From: [Clostridium] symbiosum
GTDB lineage: Bacteria > Bacillota > Clostridia > Lachnospirales > Lachnospiraceae
Reading direction: 5' to 3'
NCBI GenBank assembly: GCA_021769625.1
Contig: JAETSN010000005.1
Span: forward strand, 21,368 to 85,367
Length of the DNA: 64,000 nucleotides
In this document: in pieces, positions 51,146 through 60,817 of the stretch
Numbering within the stretch: position 1 is the stretch's first letter
Layout of the letters: every line of letters starts with the position of its first letter
The notes under the pieces: model-generated
Seen by the model: only the letters and a program-made list of their open reading frames with translations
Told to the model about the DNA's origin: nothing
Databases searched by the model: none
Translations under genes and position numbers: made by a program

Positions 51146-52535
51146 TTAATTGTACTCTTCCAGCAGCGTTTCCATCTCTTTTACAAGATCATCCACTGCC
51201 TGTTCATTGGTCTTGTCACCACTGAACACTGCTGAGTAAGCGTCGCCGAGCACTGTCTTCAATGCGCTCATGCCGGGGAAGTTGATCACATCGATACAAC
51301 CTGCATCTATTGTAGCAAGATAACCGGCATAATCATCACCCGTAATATATTCAACTTTCTGTCCTTCCACTGTAGAAGGAATCTTTCCGCTGGACTGCCA
51401 GAATTTATATTCCGGATCATTGACACTGAAGAATTTCAGGAATTCCACTGCCGCCGCTTTTTCTGCATCATCTGCCTGGCTGCAGAGAGCATAACCTTCC
51501 GCGTTCAGCATTGTACCGGGATAATCGCCCGGGATCTGAAATGAACCGAGTTTTCCTTCGAGATCCGGATTATTCGCGTAAGCAACGCCCAAAGCGTTAG
51601 AACCGGAGAGGATCATACTTGTGTAGCCCATAGCGAAATAGTTTGCCGCCGTAGCATAGTCCACTTCCGTGATACCTGTCGGAACCACGCCGTCAACATT
51701 GTTCATGTTTGTCCAGAAAGTAAATGCCTCTAAGAATCCGTCAGAACCGATATCTGTCGTCCATTCCCCGGTGGAATCATCTACCAGCTTAAAGCCCTGG
51801 CTCCATAAATAGCTCTGGAAGCGGCTCTGTCCTGAAGAGTTGTTGGAACCGACCATGGAGAATCCCCACTGGTCTATCTCGCCGTCACCGTCGGAATCCA
51901 CTGTCAGTGCTTTTGCACATTCCAGAAACTCATCCCATGTTTTGGGAACGGAAAGTCCGGCTTCCTCAAATCTGTCTTTTCTGTAGATAACGGCACTGGG
52001 CTGTACATCGATCGGATAGAATGCCATCTGGTCATCCAATGTACAGGCTTCTATAATACCATTCGCAAAGGTATTAAGTGTCTCGTCATCCAACTGACCT
52101 TTCAGGTCTTCCATCAGGCCTAAATCAAACAGGCTCGGCGCCTGATCAACACTTGTAAAGAACAGTGTCGGCAGATCATCCGGCGAAGTCGCCATTGCCG
52201 CAAGCTTTGTGTAGATATCATTACTGCTGATCGCTGTCACTTCCACAGTAATATTAGGATATTGCTCCATAAATTTATCTGCATATTCATAGATGTATTG
52301 CCCGTGGGGATCTTCACTTGCGTATGCACATAAAATAGTAACGGTAACTTCTTCGTCACCTAATGCCGTACCCCCCCCGATCTTCTGATGCAGGTTCCTC
52401 TGCCGCTTCCGCGCTTTCCTCCTGCGCTGGAGCATCCGGTGTATCTTGTGTATCATCAGCACTGTTCCCACAGCCTATCAAAGTTCCTGCCACCATGGTA
52501 AGTGACAAAATAACTGCTAAAATTTTCTTAGACAT
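51146..52535 (-). CDS. CUT1 sugar-binding lipoprotein, frame broken at an eight-G tract
   Basis: The ORF track begins at 52471 with an implausible basic N-terminus. The real start is ATG 52535 (after GGGAGGAG), reading MSKKILAVILSLTMVAG with lipobox IGC. That frame stops after residue 58. At 52371-52378 there are eight Gs on the coding strand; with seven, the lipoprotein leader joins GTALGDEEVTVTILCAYASED and the solute-binding domain, giving 462 residues. The domain includes EEAGLSVPKTWDEFLECAKAL and a Ca-binding-like DSDGDGEID. Either a phase-variable tract, a real inactivating mutation or a sequencing error; as written the mature domain has no signal peptide. Confidence 0.88.
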
Positions 52536-52592
52536 TTGACTCCTCCCAATTTTTTATGTGATTTTTTATGGAATCGTTAAGTTTAACTGCTT

Positions 52593-52624
52593 TCCATTTT
52601 GAATCATGCACAATTCAAAATGGA
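52593..52624. promoter_or_regulatory. Inverted repeat in the binding-protein leader
   Basis: TCCATTTTGAAT and ATTCAAAATGGA, perfect 12-bp arms, 8-bp centre, about 60-90 bp upstream of the lipoprotein ATG; a GTTAA/TTAAC dyad lies just downstream. Could be an operator for the AraC pair or a leader hairpin. Confidence 0.45.
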
Positions 52625-52736
52625 TTTATACCGGTATATTTTGCGTTTTTCCTAACATATTTACAAAATAACATATATCAGAAGTCAAATGTCATCGAAT
52701 TTGTCTCAAAAATCATCATTTTTTATACAAAAAGCG

Positions 52737-52768
52737 AAAACCACCATTTTTTGGAAAATGGTGGTTTT
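52737..52768. terminator. Terminator after the AraC pair
   Basis: AAAACCACCATTTT and AAAATGGTGGTTTT, perfect 14-bp arms, 4-nt loop, T-rich on both strands; directly at the AraC stop codon. Confidence 0.82.
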
Positions 52769-52770
52769 TA

Positions 52771-53703
52771 TCACATATCGATTGACCTGCGCTTTTTAAG
52801 GTACGCCTGATGTTTTTTTCTGTACTGCAGAGGGGATATCTGCATCATTTCATTGAACTGACGAAGAAACGTATTGACATTTGTATACCCTACCTCGGCG
52901 GCGAGCGCTTCTATACTGATATCAGATCTTTCAAGTAGACGCACTGCATTGGATATCCTGACCGTATTAATATACTTTTTGATATTGATCCCGCATTCCA
53001 GCTTAAAATATTTGCTGATCGTACCGGGCTGGAAATAAAAACGCTCTCCCAGTTTTTCCAGATTGATCTCTTCCTTATAGTTTAAATCAATATAACTCTT
53101 GATCTGCAGCATGGTCCGATGGAGCGGTGAATGGACATTTTCCGGATTCTGAAAGTCTAATTTTCTTTTCAGCATCAGTGTCAGCATATGAATATGAGCT
53201 GCCACTATTTCCGCACTGTCTTTTTTCGGATTTCTTGTCTCCTCTCTTAAATGCCTCAAAATATGAATATATTCGGCAAACTCCCTGTCCGGCAGCCCTT
53301 TCAGGAGCATACTTTTTTCAGGACTCAATGTCTGGTAAATGTCCAGATAATCACTGATCGCAGGGATCGTCCTCATATAGACCGGCAGCATTGTCAGCCC
53401 GTACCTGTTATATGGAACTTCCGTCAGTTTTGCAAAATGAAAATCCATGGCACCTATCATCAGAATATCATTTTTTCCGATCGTATAAGTTTCTCCGTTT
53501 ATTTTGTATTCCGCTCCGCCGCTTTCCCCGAAAAGAAGTTCTATAGAATTATGCCTGTGATTCATGATGCCTGAACCTGCATCAGAAGTGTGCGTCACAT
53601 AGACGTTCTCTTCATTCATCTCGATAAAAGCGGCTCCGTCCGGAGTATACGCTTCTCTCGGCCTTTTACCGTCATATTCTATCTGTTCAAATATTCTGTA
53701 CAT
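52771..53703 (-). CDS. AraC-family transcriptional regulator (paralogue 1)
   Basis: A 310-residue regulator: N-terminal cupin-like ligand domain (YVTHTSDAGSGIMNHRHNSIELL), then a C-terminal AraC double helix-turn-helix (INLEKLGERFYFQPGTISKYF; AAEVGYTNVNTFLRQFNEMMQISPLQYRKKH). GAAGGGG precedes the ATG. It is about three-quarters identical by eye to the next gene, 27 bp away, a clear tandem duplication. Divergence is highest in the ligand domain, so the two may answer to different ligands. Likely regulates the adjacent importer. Confidence 0.92.
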   Translation of the reverse strand: MYRIFEQIEYDGKRPREAYTPDGAAFIEMNEENVYVTHTSDAGSGIMNHRHNSIELLFGESGGAEYKINGETYTIGKNDILMIGAMDFHFAKLTEVPYNRYGLTMLPVYMRTIPAISDYLDIYQTLSPEKSMLLKGLPDREFAEYIHILRHLREETRNPKKDSAEIVAAHIHMLTLMLKRKLDFQNPENVHSPLHRTMLQIKSYIDLNYKEEINLEKLGERFYFQPGTISKYFKLECGINIKKYINTVRISNAVRLLERSDISIEALAAEVGYTNVNTFLRQFNEMMQISPLQYRKKHQAYLKKRRSIDM

Positions 53704-53730
53704 CTGTATCCCCTTCTTTTAATCAGTTTT

Positions 53731-54663
53731 TCAAGATAGATCGATTATGCAGTGCTTTTTCAGATAAGCCTGATGTTTCTTCCTGTATTGCAGAGGGGAT
53801 ATCTGCATCATTTCACTGAACTGGCGAAGAAATGTGTTCACGTTCGCAAATCCCACTTCTATAGCCAGAGCCTCTATGCTGATATCGGATTTTTCCAGAA
53901 GCCGCACGGCGTTTGATACTCTGACAGTATTGATATATTTTTTAATGTTGGTATTGAATTCCAGTTTAAAATATTTGCTGATCGTGCCGGGCTGGAAATA
54001 AAAGAGTTCTCCCAATTTTTCCAGACTAAGGTCTTCTTTATAATTCAGGTCGATATAACTCTTGATCTGCAGCATGGTCTGATGGAGGGGAGAATGGCTG
54101 AACTTCATATTCTGAAAATGCAGTTTTCTTTTCAGCATCAGGGTCAGTATATGAATATATGCCGCAACGATCTCAGAACTGTCCGCCTTTGCGTTTCTTG
54201 TCTCTTCCCTCAAATGTCTCAAAATATGGACATACTCCGCAAACTCCCTGTCACTGAGCCCTTTCAGGAGCATACTGTTTTCGGGACTCTGGGTTTCATA
54301 TATGCCAAGATAATCATTGACGGCAGGGATCGTTCTCATATAGGTGGGAAGCATTGTCAGTCCGTAACGGTTAAACGGCACCTTTGTAACCTTGCGGAAA
54401 TGAAAGTCCATCGCCCCGATGATCAGGATATCATTTTTACCGACAGAATATATTTCCTCATTTATCTTATAGTCTGCTTCACCTTCCTCACAAAAAAGAA
54501 TCTCAACGGAAGTGTGCCTCTGATTGATGATCTCAAAATCCGAATTGGAAGTGTGGGTCACATAGACATTCTCTTCATTCATCTCAATGAAGGTTCCATC
54601 TGCAGTATACGCTTCTCTTGGCCTGATACCGTCGTACTCCATCTGCTCATACAGTCTGTCCAT
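53731..54663 (-). CDS. AraC-family transcriptional regulator (paralogue 2)
   Basis: A 310-residue regulator with the same layout: cupin-like domain (YVTHTSNSDFEIINQRHTSVEILF) and AraC DNA-binding domain (LSLEKLGELFYFQPGTISKYF; AIEVGFANVNTFLRQFSEMMQISPLQYRKKH). Its ATG follows the stop codon of the oxidoreductase gene with no gap (TAGATG), with GAAGGGG as ribosome site inside that gene, so it is translationally coupled. Gene order oxidoreductase-AraC2-AraC1 suggests one transcript. Confidence 0.92.
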   Translation of the reverse strand: MDRLYEQMEYDGIRPREAYTADGTFIEMNEENVYVTHTSNSDFEIINQRHTSVEILFCEEGEADYKINEEIYSVGKNDILIIGAMDFHFRKVTKVPFNRYGLTMLPTYMRTIPAVNDYLGIYETQSPENSMLLKGLSDREFAEYVHILRHLREETRNAKADSSEIVAAYIHILTLMLKRKLHFQNMKFSHSPLHQTMLQIKSYIDLNYKEDLSLEKLGELFYFQPGTISKYFKLEFNTNIKKYINTVRVSNAVRLLEKSDISIEALAIEVGFANVNTFLRQFSEMMQISPLQYRKKHQAYLKKHCIIDLS

Positions 54664-55653
54664 CTACATATCCCCTTCAAAAAGAATACCTGCCTCTTTC
54701 CGCATTGTTTCTATTATCTCAATAACATTTACCGTAGTTTCCAGCTTTTTTTGTATGGTATGGTAATCTTCTTCCAGCAGCATCTTTGTCATATTCTGGA
54801 CTTCATAAAACCATCTGTCCGGATTTTCCTGCAGATTATAAGATGTTTCGCTATTCTTTGTCACAAGACGGACACTATTCAATCCATTCGGGCCTCCTTC
54901 CACATAAAGATATCCCTTTTCTCCTTGAATCTGGACAGAATTCTCCCCCCAGGTATCCTTCGCCCCGGTACACTCGCTGACAAAATCAGAATACTGCAGG
55001 ATGACAATACCGGAAGTATCCACACCCGTATGACAGATATTCGGATAATATACTGCCTTTTCCGGTTTCCCGAACAGCGCTATATTTAGATAAAGATTGT
55101 AATAATTGATATCCTGCAAACACCCGCCCGCAAAATCGGGGCTGAATACATTCGTCACATTTCCTGCGAGAAGCTGGTCATAACGGCTCGAATACTGGCT
55201 GTAGGAGGACATCACAAGCCGTATCCTCCCAATCTCGGGAAGTTTTTCTTTTATAATGCTCAAATTCGGCAAAAATGCAGTCGGCGTTGCGTCAACCAGA
55301 AAAAGTCCTTTTTCTTCCGCCAGCGCGATCAATTCCTCCACCTGCGCCTTTCTGGGGCACATGGGTTTTTCGCAGATCACATTTTTCCCATGCAGCAGTG
55401 CGGCCTTTGCCTGTTCATAGTGCATATTGTTCGGAGATGCCACATAGATAAAGTTTACTTCCTCATCCGACAATAAAGCATTCAGATCCGTATATACCTT
55501 TTCAGCTCCATACTTCCCGGCGAGTTCCCTGCCCTTTTCTTCCGTTCTGGAGTAGACGGCTTCAAGGCGGATACCATCCGTGGCCTTTACCCCATCCAAT
55601 ATGGAATGTACAATAAAGCCGGAACCTATCGTACCAAGTTTAATCTGTTCCAT
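54664..55653 (-). CDS. Gfo/Idh/MocA-family oxidoreductase (second copy in island)
   Basis: A 329-residue dehydrogenase. IKLGTIGSGFIVHSILDG is the Rossmann motif, INVICEKPMCPRKAQ-like VICEKPMCPRKAQVEEL the EKP segment, and FAGGCLQDINYYNLYLNIALFGKPEKAV the C-terminal domain. The start at 55653 follows GAAGGGAGAAG; the ORF-track start adds 13 residues. It differs from the oxidoreductase at 43901 (not a recent duplicate). It heads the transcript with the two AraC genes. Confidence 0.9.
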   Translation of the reverse strand: MEQIKLGTIGSGFIVHSILDGVKATDGIRLEAVYSRTEEKGRELAGKYGAEKVYTDLNALLSDEEVNFIYVASPNNMHYEQAKAALLHGKNVICEKPMCPRKAQVEELIALAEEKGLFLVDATPTAFLPNLSIIKEKLPEIGRIRLVMSSYSQYSSRYDQLLAGNVTNVFSPDFAGGCLQDINYYNLYLNIALFGKPEKAVYYPNICHTGVDTSGIVILQYSDFVSECTGAKDTWGENSVQIQGEKGYLYVEGGPNGLNSVRLVTKNSETSYNLQENPDRWFYEVQNMTKMLLEEDYHTIQKKLETTVNVIEIIETMRKEAGILFEGDM

Positions 55654-55788
55654 AAAACTTCTCCCTTCATCATTTTGATCTTTCGTCTTCATTCTAGCAT
55701 ATACCTATAAAGTATAACAACTTTATATTCTCTAAAAATGTACCGAAAATTATCCGGATGCATTTTTTCCCGCTTTACCAGACACAGC

Positions 55789-55912
55789 AAAAAGCCCTGC
55801 GTCCGAAAACGCAGGGCTTTTATATTTTACTTTACCGTAAAATAATACGGGAACCTACACATTTTGTATCAAAATGTGTAGTAGCATAAAAATTTATTTT
55901 CTATAAATTTTT
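55789..55912. terminator. Terminator and hairpin array after oppA
   Basis: Four successive hairpins: AAAGCCCTGCGT...ACGCAGGGCTTT (55791-55820, T-rich on both sides, a strong bidirectional terminator), ATTTTAC...GTAAAAT (55824-55843), CTACACATTTTG...CAAAATGTGTAG (55855-55881) and ATAAAAATTTAT...ATAAATTTTTAT (55886-55914). The last two directly follow the oppA stop. Confidence 0.75.
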
Positions 55913-55915
55913 ATT

Positions 55916-57619
55916 TTACTCAGTAATATCAGCGTACATGAAGTACCAGTAACCATATGCGGAATGCCACATACCTGTGATCTTATCGCTCTGCAGCCAG
56001 AAGTCATTGTAGTAAGCTACAGGGATACATGCCGCCTGATCCATCAGGATATCTTCTGCCTCATGCAGTGCTGCGGAACGCTCAGCCGTATCCAGAGTTG
56101 TTCTGGAAACATCCATAGCCGCATCGTAATCCGCATTGTCAAACTTACCGTCGTTGTTGCCGTTTGTGGAGTACAGCAGATCCAGCATATTGGAAGGATC
56201 GGAGTAGTCTCCTACCCAGCCGTTACGGGATGCTTCGTAATCACCGTTACGTCTCATAGGTGTGAAGCTTGCCCACTCAACGATATCTACGTTCAGGGTG
56301 ATGCCAAGTTCAGCCCATGCCTGCTGCAGATACTCTGCAACAACTCTGTGGTAACCTGCATCGTTTGTGCTGTATGTGATAACCGGGAAGCCTTCACCAT
56401 CCGGATATCCTGCATCTGCAAGGAGCTGTTTTGCCTCTTCCAGATTTGCTTCATAGTTTGCCACATCGATATAAGGCTGTCCGCCGTTTGCGTTATCCAT
56501 GAACTGGGAACCGTCTGTATCGATCCAGCCCGGACCCATGAAGTTGGATGCCGGTGAATAAGTTCCCTGCATCAGGGTATTTGCCACATAGTCACGGTCA
56601 ATTGCAAGGCTCAGTGCCTTACGGACATTTACATCATCAAAAGGAGCTTTCTGTGTATTTAAGCTCAGGTAGTAGGTACCGATGATAGGATCAACGTAGA
56701 ACTCAGGGTTGCCTTCCAGAGAAGGAATTTCTTCTGTAGGAACGTCCTTGATAAACAAAACCTCGCCTGTCTGGTATGCGCTGTAGGAAGCGTTGGCATC
56801 CTCGATCAGATTAAACTTGATCGCATCCAGTTTGATCGCATCTGCATTCCAGTAGTTGGGGTTCTTCGTGCACATAATGTAAGAACCGGGAACCCACTCG
56901 GAAATGTAGAAAGAACCGTTGCAGACATAAGTACCTGCATCAACTGCCCATGCGTCGCCGTTTGTATCGATTGTTGCCTGCTGTACAGGGCTCAGTGTTG
57001 CGAATGCTGCCAGAGAACCAAAGTAAGGACAAGGGGAGGACAGATGTACTTCCAGTGTAGTATCATCTGCCGCTACCACATTCAGCTTTGTGATATCGCC
57101 TGCGATAGCATCCTCGTAACCTTCAACCATGCTCAGAACTGTCTCCGCATAGGGAGCTGCCGTATTGGGATCGCATACGCGCTGCCAGCTGTAAACGAAA
57201 TCGTTAGCTGTCAGGTCGGAACCGTCAGACCATTTCAAGCCGTCTCTTAAATGGAAAGTCCATGTCAGGCCATCTTCAGATACTTCCCAGCTTTCAGCCT
57301 GTCCGGGAGCAAGTTTGCCTTCCTGATCAACTGTCAGAAGACATTCAAATGTGTGTAAGATCATGTTGCCGCCGTCAACTGCACTGTTCAATGCAGGGTC
57401 AAGCGTCTCAGGGTTCGGCCCAATCTGTACGGAAAGAACTTTCTCACCTGTGGAAGCTGCCCCCCCGTCAGATTCTGCTGCCGCATTATCGCCGGTTTCT
57501 GTTGCTTCTTCTGTGCTCTCGCTCGGTGCTGCAGGTTCTTCAGATGAAGAATTGCCGCAAGCCGTTACGCTGACAACCATAACCGCTGCCAGAAAAAGAG
57601 CTGCTACTCTTTTTTTCAT
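55916..57619 (-). CDS. oppA: Oligopeptide ABC transporter substrate-binding lipoprotein
   Basis: A 567-residue SBP_bac_5 protein. Signal peptide and lipobox MKKRVAALFLAAVMVVSVTAC with Cys21, an acidic Ser/Glu/Ala linker, then the peptide-binding fold (DPALNSAVDGGNMILHTFECLL, GLTWTFHLRDGLKWSDGSDLTANDFVYSWQRV cut to its core WTFHLRDGLKWSDG, KNPNYWNADAIKLD). A seven-G tract lies in the linker (57470-57476) and is in frame here. It follows the four transporter genes with its own likely promoter, which would allow a higher amount of binding protein. Confidence 0.95.
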   Translation of the reverse strand: MKKRVAALFLAAVMVVSVTACGNSSSEEPAAPSESTEEATETGDNAAAESDGGAASTGEKVLSVQIGPNPETLDPALNSAVDGGNMILHTFECLLTVDQEGKLAPGQAESWEVSEDGLTWTFHLRDGLKWSDGSDLTANDFVYSWQRVCDPNTAAPYAETVLSMVEGYEDAIAGDITKLNVVAADDTTLEVHLSSPCPYFGSLAAFATLSPVQQATIDTNGDAWAVDAGTYVCNGSFYISEWVPGSYIMCTKNPNYWNADAIKLDAIKFNLIEDANASYSAYQTGEVLFIKDVPTEEIPSLEGNPEFYVDPIIGTYYLSLNTQKAPFDDVNVRKALSLAIDRDYVANTLMQGTYSPASNFMGPGWIDTDGSQFMDNANGGQPYIDVANYEANLEEAKQLLADAGYPDGEGFPVITYSTNDAGYHRVVAEYLQQAWAELGITLNVDIVEWASFTPMRRNGDYEASRNGWVGDYSDPSNMLDLLYSTNGNNDGKFDNADYDAAMDVSRTTLDTAERSAALHEAEDILMDQAACIPVAYYNDFWLQSDKITGMWHSAYGYWYFMYADITE

Positions 57620-57674
57620 AATGTTTCCTCCTTAAAATTTATTAAATTTCTAAAAAAAAGTGTATCACTTTTCA

Positions 57675-57703
57675 GTGTTACCATATTTCATTGCATTTGT
57701 CAA
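57675..57703 (-). promoter_or_regulatory. Internal promoter upstream of oppA
   Basis: Minus strand TTGACA, 17 bp, TAACAC; begins at the end of oppF. The -10 is weak. Confidence 0.45.
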
Positions 57704-57706
57704 CAA

Positions 57707-58696
57707 TTAATTTATCTTATCTATGTTATGACAGGCTGCAAAATGGCCTTTCTCTATTTCCTTCCATTCCGGTACTTTTTCCGCGCATTCCGCCGTAGCG
57801 TAGGGACATCTTGTCCGGAAAGTACAGCCTGAAGGCGGATTTAATGGGCTCGGTACATCTCCTTCCAGCACGATACGGCTGCTCTTTCTCGCCTTCTTCG
57901 GATCTGCGATCGGGATCGCTGAGATCAGGCTCTTCGTATAAGGATGAAGCGGGCGGTCGATCAATTCATAACTGTCGGCAAGCTCCACCATTCTACCGAG
58001 GTACATAACGCCGATACGGTTGGAAATATGTTTTACCGCAGAGAGGTCATGTGCGATAAACAGATACGTCAGCCCCATCTGCTCCTGCAGATCTTCAAAC
58101 ATGTTGATGACCTGCGCCTGAATGGATACGTCCAGCGCGGAGATCGGCTCATCACAGACGATAAACTCCGGGCTCACGGCAAGCGCTCTCGCAATGCCCA
58201 CACGCTGCCTTTGTCCGCCGGAAAACTCGTGGGGATAGCGGTTAGCATGTTCAGAGTTCAGTCCCACTTTTTCCAGCATCTGGATGATCATGTCATACCG
58301 TTCTTTATCATTCGCCGCAAGCTTATGGACATCTATGGCTTCCCCCACGATATCGCCCACCGTCATACGGGGGTCAAGGCTTGCATAGGGATCCTGAAAT
58401 ACGATCTGCATCCGTTTTCTGAAAGGAAGCATATTCGGAAATTCTTTTTTCTTTACATCAAAGACTATCTCGCCGTCAAATGTAAATCTGCCGTCCGTCG
58501 GTTCGTAAAGCCGCAGCATAGTACGTCCCGTCGTGGTCTTGCCGCAGCCCGATTCTCCCACCAGGCCGAGGGTCTCTCCCTTATTCACAAAAAAGGAGAC
58601 ATCATCCACCGCACGCACAAATTTTTTCTTACTGCCGAAACCTCCCGCCGAAAAATATTGCCGGAGATGTTCTACTTCAACAAAATGTTCACTCAT
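57707..58696 (-). CDS. oppF: Oligopeptide ABC transporter ATP-binding protein
   Basis: A 329-residue ATPase. Walker [14 protein letters not shown], signature [15 protein letters not shown], Walker [13 protein letters not shown], and a C-terminal oligopeptide-transporter extension with [16 protein letters not shown] cysteines. It pairs with OppD to drive peptide import. It overlaps the oppD gene by 8 bp, showing translational coupling. Confidence 0.96.
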   Translation of the reverse strand: MSEHFVEVEHLRQYFSAGGFGSKKKFVRAVDDVSFFVNKGETLGLVGESGCGKTTTGRTMLRLYEPTDGRFTFDGEIVFDVKKKEFPNMLPFRKRMQIVFQDPYASLDPRMTVGDIVGEAIDVHKLAANDKERYDMIIQMLEKVGLNSEHANRYPHEFSGGQRQRVGIARALAVSPEFIVCDEPISALDVSIQAQVINMFEDLQEQMGLTYLFIAHDLSAVKHISNRIGVMYLGRMVELADSYELIDRPLHPYTKSLISAIPIADPKKARKSSRIVLEGDVPSPLNPPSGCTFRTRCPYATAECAEKVPEWKEIEKGHFAACHNIDKIN

Positions 58697-59690
58697 GAGA
58701 TGCTCCTTTCTCCATTTCTTCTTTCTGATTCAGCCAGCACTGCGTATAATGCACTTCACCGAATTCTGTGACAGGCGGCATCTCACGAAGACAGATCTTC
58801 ATCGCTGCATCACATCTGGGAGCAAAAGGGCAGCCCTCCGGCGGATTCAGCATATCAACAGGCGTCCCCTCGATGGGTATCAGCCTCTCATGTTCCTTTG
58901 TATCCAGTCTGGGGATGGAACGGATCAATCCTTTGGTGTACTGGTGTTTCGGATGATAGAAAATATCGTCCGTCGTGCCGTATTCTACAATTCTTCCGGC
59001 ATACATAACCGCGATCCTCTCGCACATGCTCGCCACCACGCCGAGGTCGTGGGTGATCATAATGATCGCCATACCCAGCTTATCCTTCAGTTCCATCATC
59101 AGTTCCAGAATCTGTGCCTGGATCGTCACGTCCAGCGCTGTCGTCGGTTCGTCCGCGATCAGAAGTTTCGGTTCACAGGCAAGAGCGATGGCGATCATCA
59201 CACGCTGCCGCATGCCGCCGGAAAGTTCGTGGGGATACTGTTTTAAACGTTTTTCCGGTTCATTGATGCCTACCAGCTCCAGCAGTTCTTTCGCGCGTTC
59301 CTTTGCCTGCTGTTTCGTCTTATCGGTGTGGAGACGGATCACTTCCGTGATCTGGTTGCCCACCGTATAGACCGGGTTCAGGCTTGTCATGGGGTCCTGG
59401 AAGATAATGGAAATTTCGTTTCCGCGGATTCCACGCATCTCCTTCTCACTCATATTTTCGATCTGATGTCCGTTAAAATTCAAATTCCCGCCGAGCAGCT
59501 TTCCGGGATGTGCCGTAAGGCCCATCAGGGAGTAAGCCGTGACAGACTTACCAGAACCGCTCTCTCCCACGATCCCAAGCACTTCGCCTTCTTTCAAATG
59601 AATGGAAACATCATTTAAAGCCTTTACTTCCCCCGCGGGAGTAAAGAAAGAAAGCCGTTCATTTTTTATATCAACAAGATACTCTGCCAT
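58689..59690 (-). CDS. oppD: Oligopeptide ABC transporter ATP-binding protein
   Basis: A 333-residue ATPase. Walker [15 protein letters not shown], signature [15 protein letters not shown], Walker [13 protein letters not shown], and a C-terminal extension [16 protein letters not shown]. The order B-C-D-F-A is a common Firmicute opp arrangement. 18 bp separate it from oppC. Confidence 0.96.
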   Translation of the reverse strand: MAEYLVDIKNERLSFFTPAGEVKALNDVSIHLKEGEVLGIVGESGSGKSVTAYSLMGLTAHPGKLLGGNLNFNGHQIENMSEKEMRGIRGNEISIIFQDPMTSLNPVYTVGNQITEVIRLHTDKTKQQAKERAKELLELVGINEPEKRLKQYPHELSGGMRQRVMIAIALACEPKLLIADEPTTALDVTIQAQILELMMELKDKLGMAIIMITHDLGVVASMCERIAVMYAGRIVEYGTTDDIFYHPKHQYTKGLIRSIPRLDTKEHERLIPIEGTPVDMLNPPEGCPFAPRCDAAMKICLREMPPVTEFGEVHYTQCWLNQKEEMEKGASHE

Positions 59691-59708
59691 TTTCGTTCTC
59701 CTCCCTGA

Positions 59709-60755
59709 TTAATTCTTAAGCTTCGGATCGAATGCATCCCGCAGGCCGTCACCGAAAAGGTTGAAGCTCAGGATGATCAAACTGATCAGAATTGCCGGAA
59801 TAAACAGCAGATGCGGGAAAGTACCCATACCGTTGATCGCATCGGCCGCCAGTGAACCCAGGGAAGGAAGCGGCACTGCCACACCCATACCGAGGAAGCT
59901 CAAAAAGCTTTCCGTAAAGATGGAAGACGGGATCTGCAAAGTCGTCGTCACGATCAGCGTGCCGATACAGTTCGTCAGAAGATGCTTCTTGATGATCTTG
60001 CCGTTCCCGACGCCCAACGCCCTCGCCGCTGTAACATATTCGCTTTCTTTTAATGTCAATATCTGGCTTCGCACCATTCTCGCCATACCTACCCAGTAAA
60101 GCAGGGCGAACACCAGAAAAATACTGATCAGGTTCGTTCCTATCACATTGATCCAGCTAAAGCCCGGCACCATAGCCAGCCGTTTCAGCGGATCGTCCAG
60201 CGCAAACTTTAACAGAACGATCAGCAGGATATCCGGGATCGTATAGATGATATCCACAATACGCATCATGATCAGATCGACCCAGCCGCCGAAGAAAGCC
60301 GCCACAGAACCGTAAATGGAACCGATGATCAGAATGATGCCTGTGGCAACCAGTCCGACGATCAATGAGATGCGGCTTCCCATCATCACACGGATCGCGT
60401 AGTCACGCCCCATCTTATCCGTGCCGAAAATGTGAGGGAATACTTTTTCGCCTGCATCGATCCGCGCCTGTTCCTCCGCGGAATATTCCATCGGGCCTAA
60501 GTTGTTCGCCTTCTTGATCTGCTCCTCGTAAGAATAGGGATAAAACATCGGAACAATAAAAGAAAATATCATAACCAGAATGATGACGATCAAAGAGACC
60601 ATCGCCACTTTATTTTTGCGCAGACGGCGCATGCCGTCCTTCCAGAAGCTTACGCTCTCACGCATAATAACCTGACTTTGTTTTTCCTCTTCTGTAGCGG
60701 GGAGAAAATCTTCAGGATTTAGTTTTAACTGAAAACTTAAAGGATTCTGTTTCAT
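59709..60755 (-). CDS. oppC: Oligopeptide ABC transporter permease
   Basis: A 348-residue permease with an N-terminal cytoplasmic extension (~45 residues), one long helix (VAMVSLIVIILVMIFSFIVPMFY), then the BPD_transp_1 domain with five more helices. GTDKMGRDYAIRVMMGSRISL and the EAA-type loop KESEYVTAARALGVGNGKII are OppC/DppC signatures. It forms a heterodimer with OppB. Confidence 0.95.
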   Translation of the reverse strand: MKQNPLSFQLKLNPEDFLPATEEEKQSQVIMRESVSFWKDGMRRLRKNKVAMVSLIVIILVMIFSFIVPMFYPYSYEEQIKKANNLGPMEYSAEEQARIDAGEKVFPHIFGTDKMGRDYAIRVMMGSRISLIVGLVATGIILIIGSIYGSVAAFFGGWVDLIMMRIVDIIYTIPDILLIVLLKFALDDPLKRLAMVPGFSWINVIGTNLISIFLVFALLYWVGMARMVRSQILTLKESEYVTAARALGVGNGKIIKKHLLTNCIGTLIVTTTLQIPSSIFTESFLSFLGMGVAVPLPSLGSLAADAINGMGTFPHLLFIPAILISLIILSFNLFGDGLRDAFDPKLKN

Positions 60756-60817
60756 TTTATCATTATGCCTTTCTGAGTTAATTTAATTGCACCACAGCGT
60801 TAAAGCAACCATTCCCA

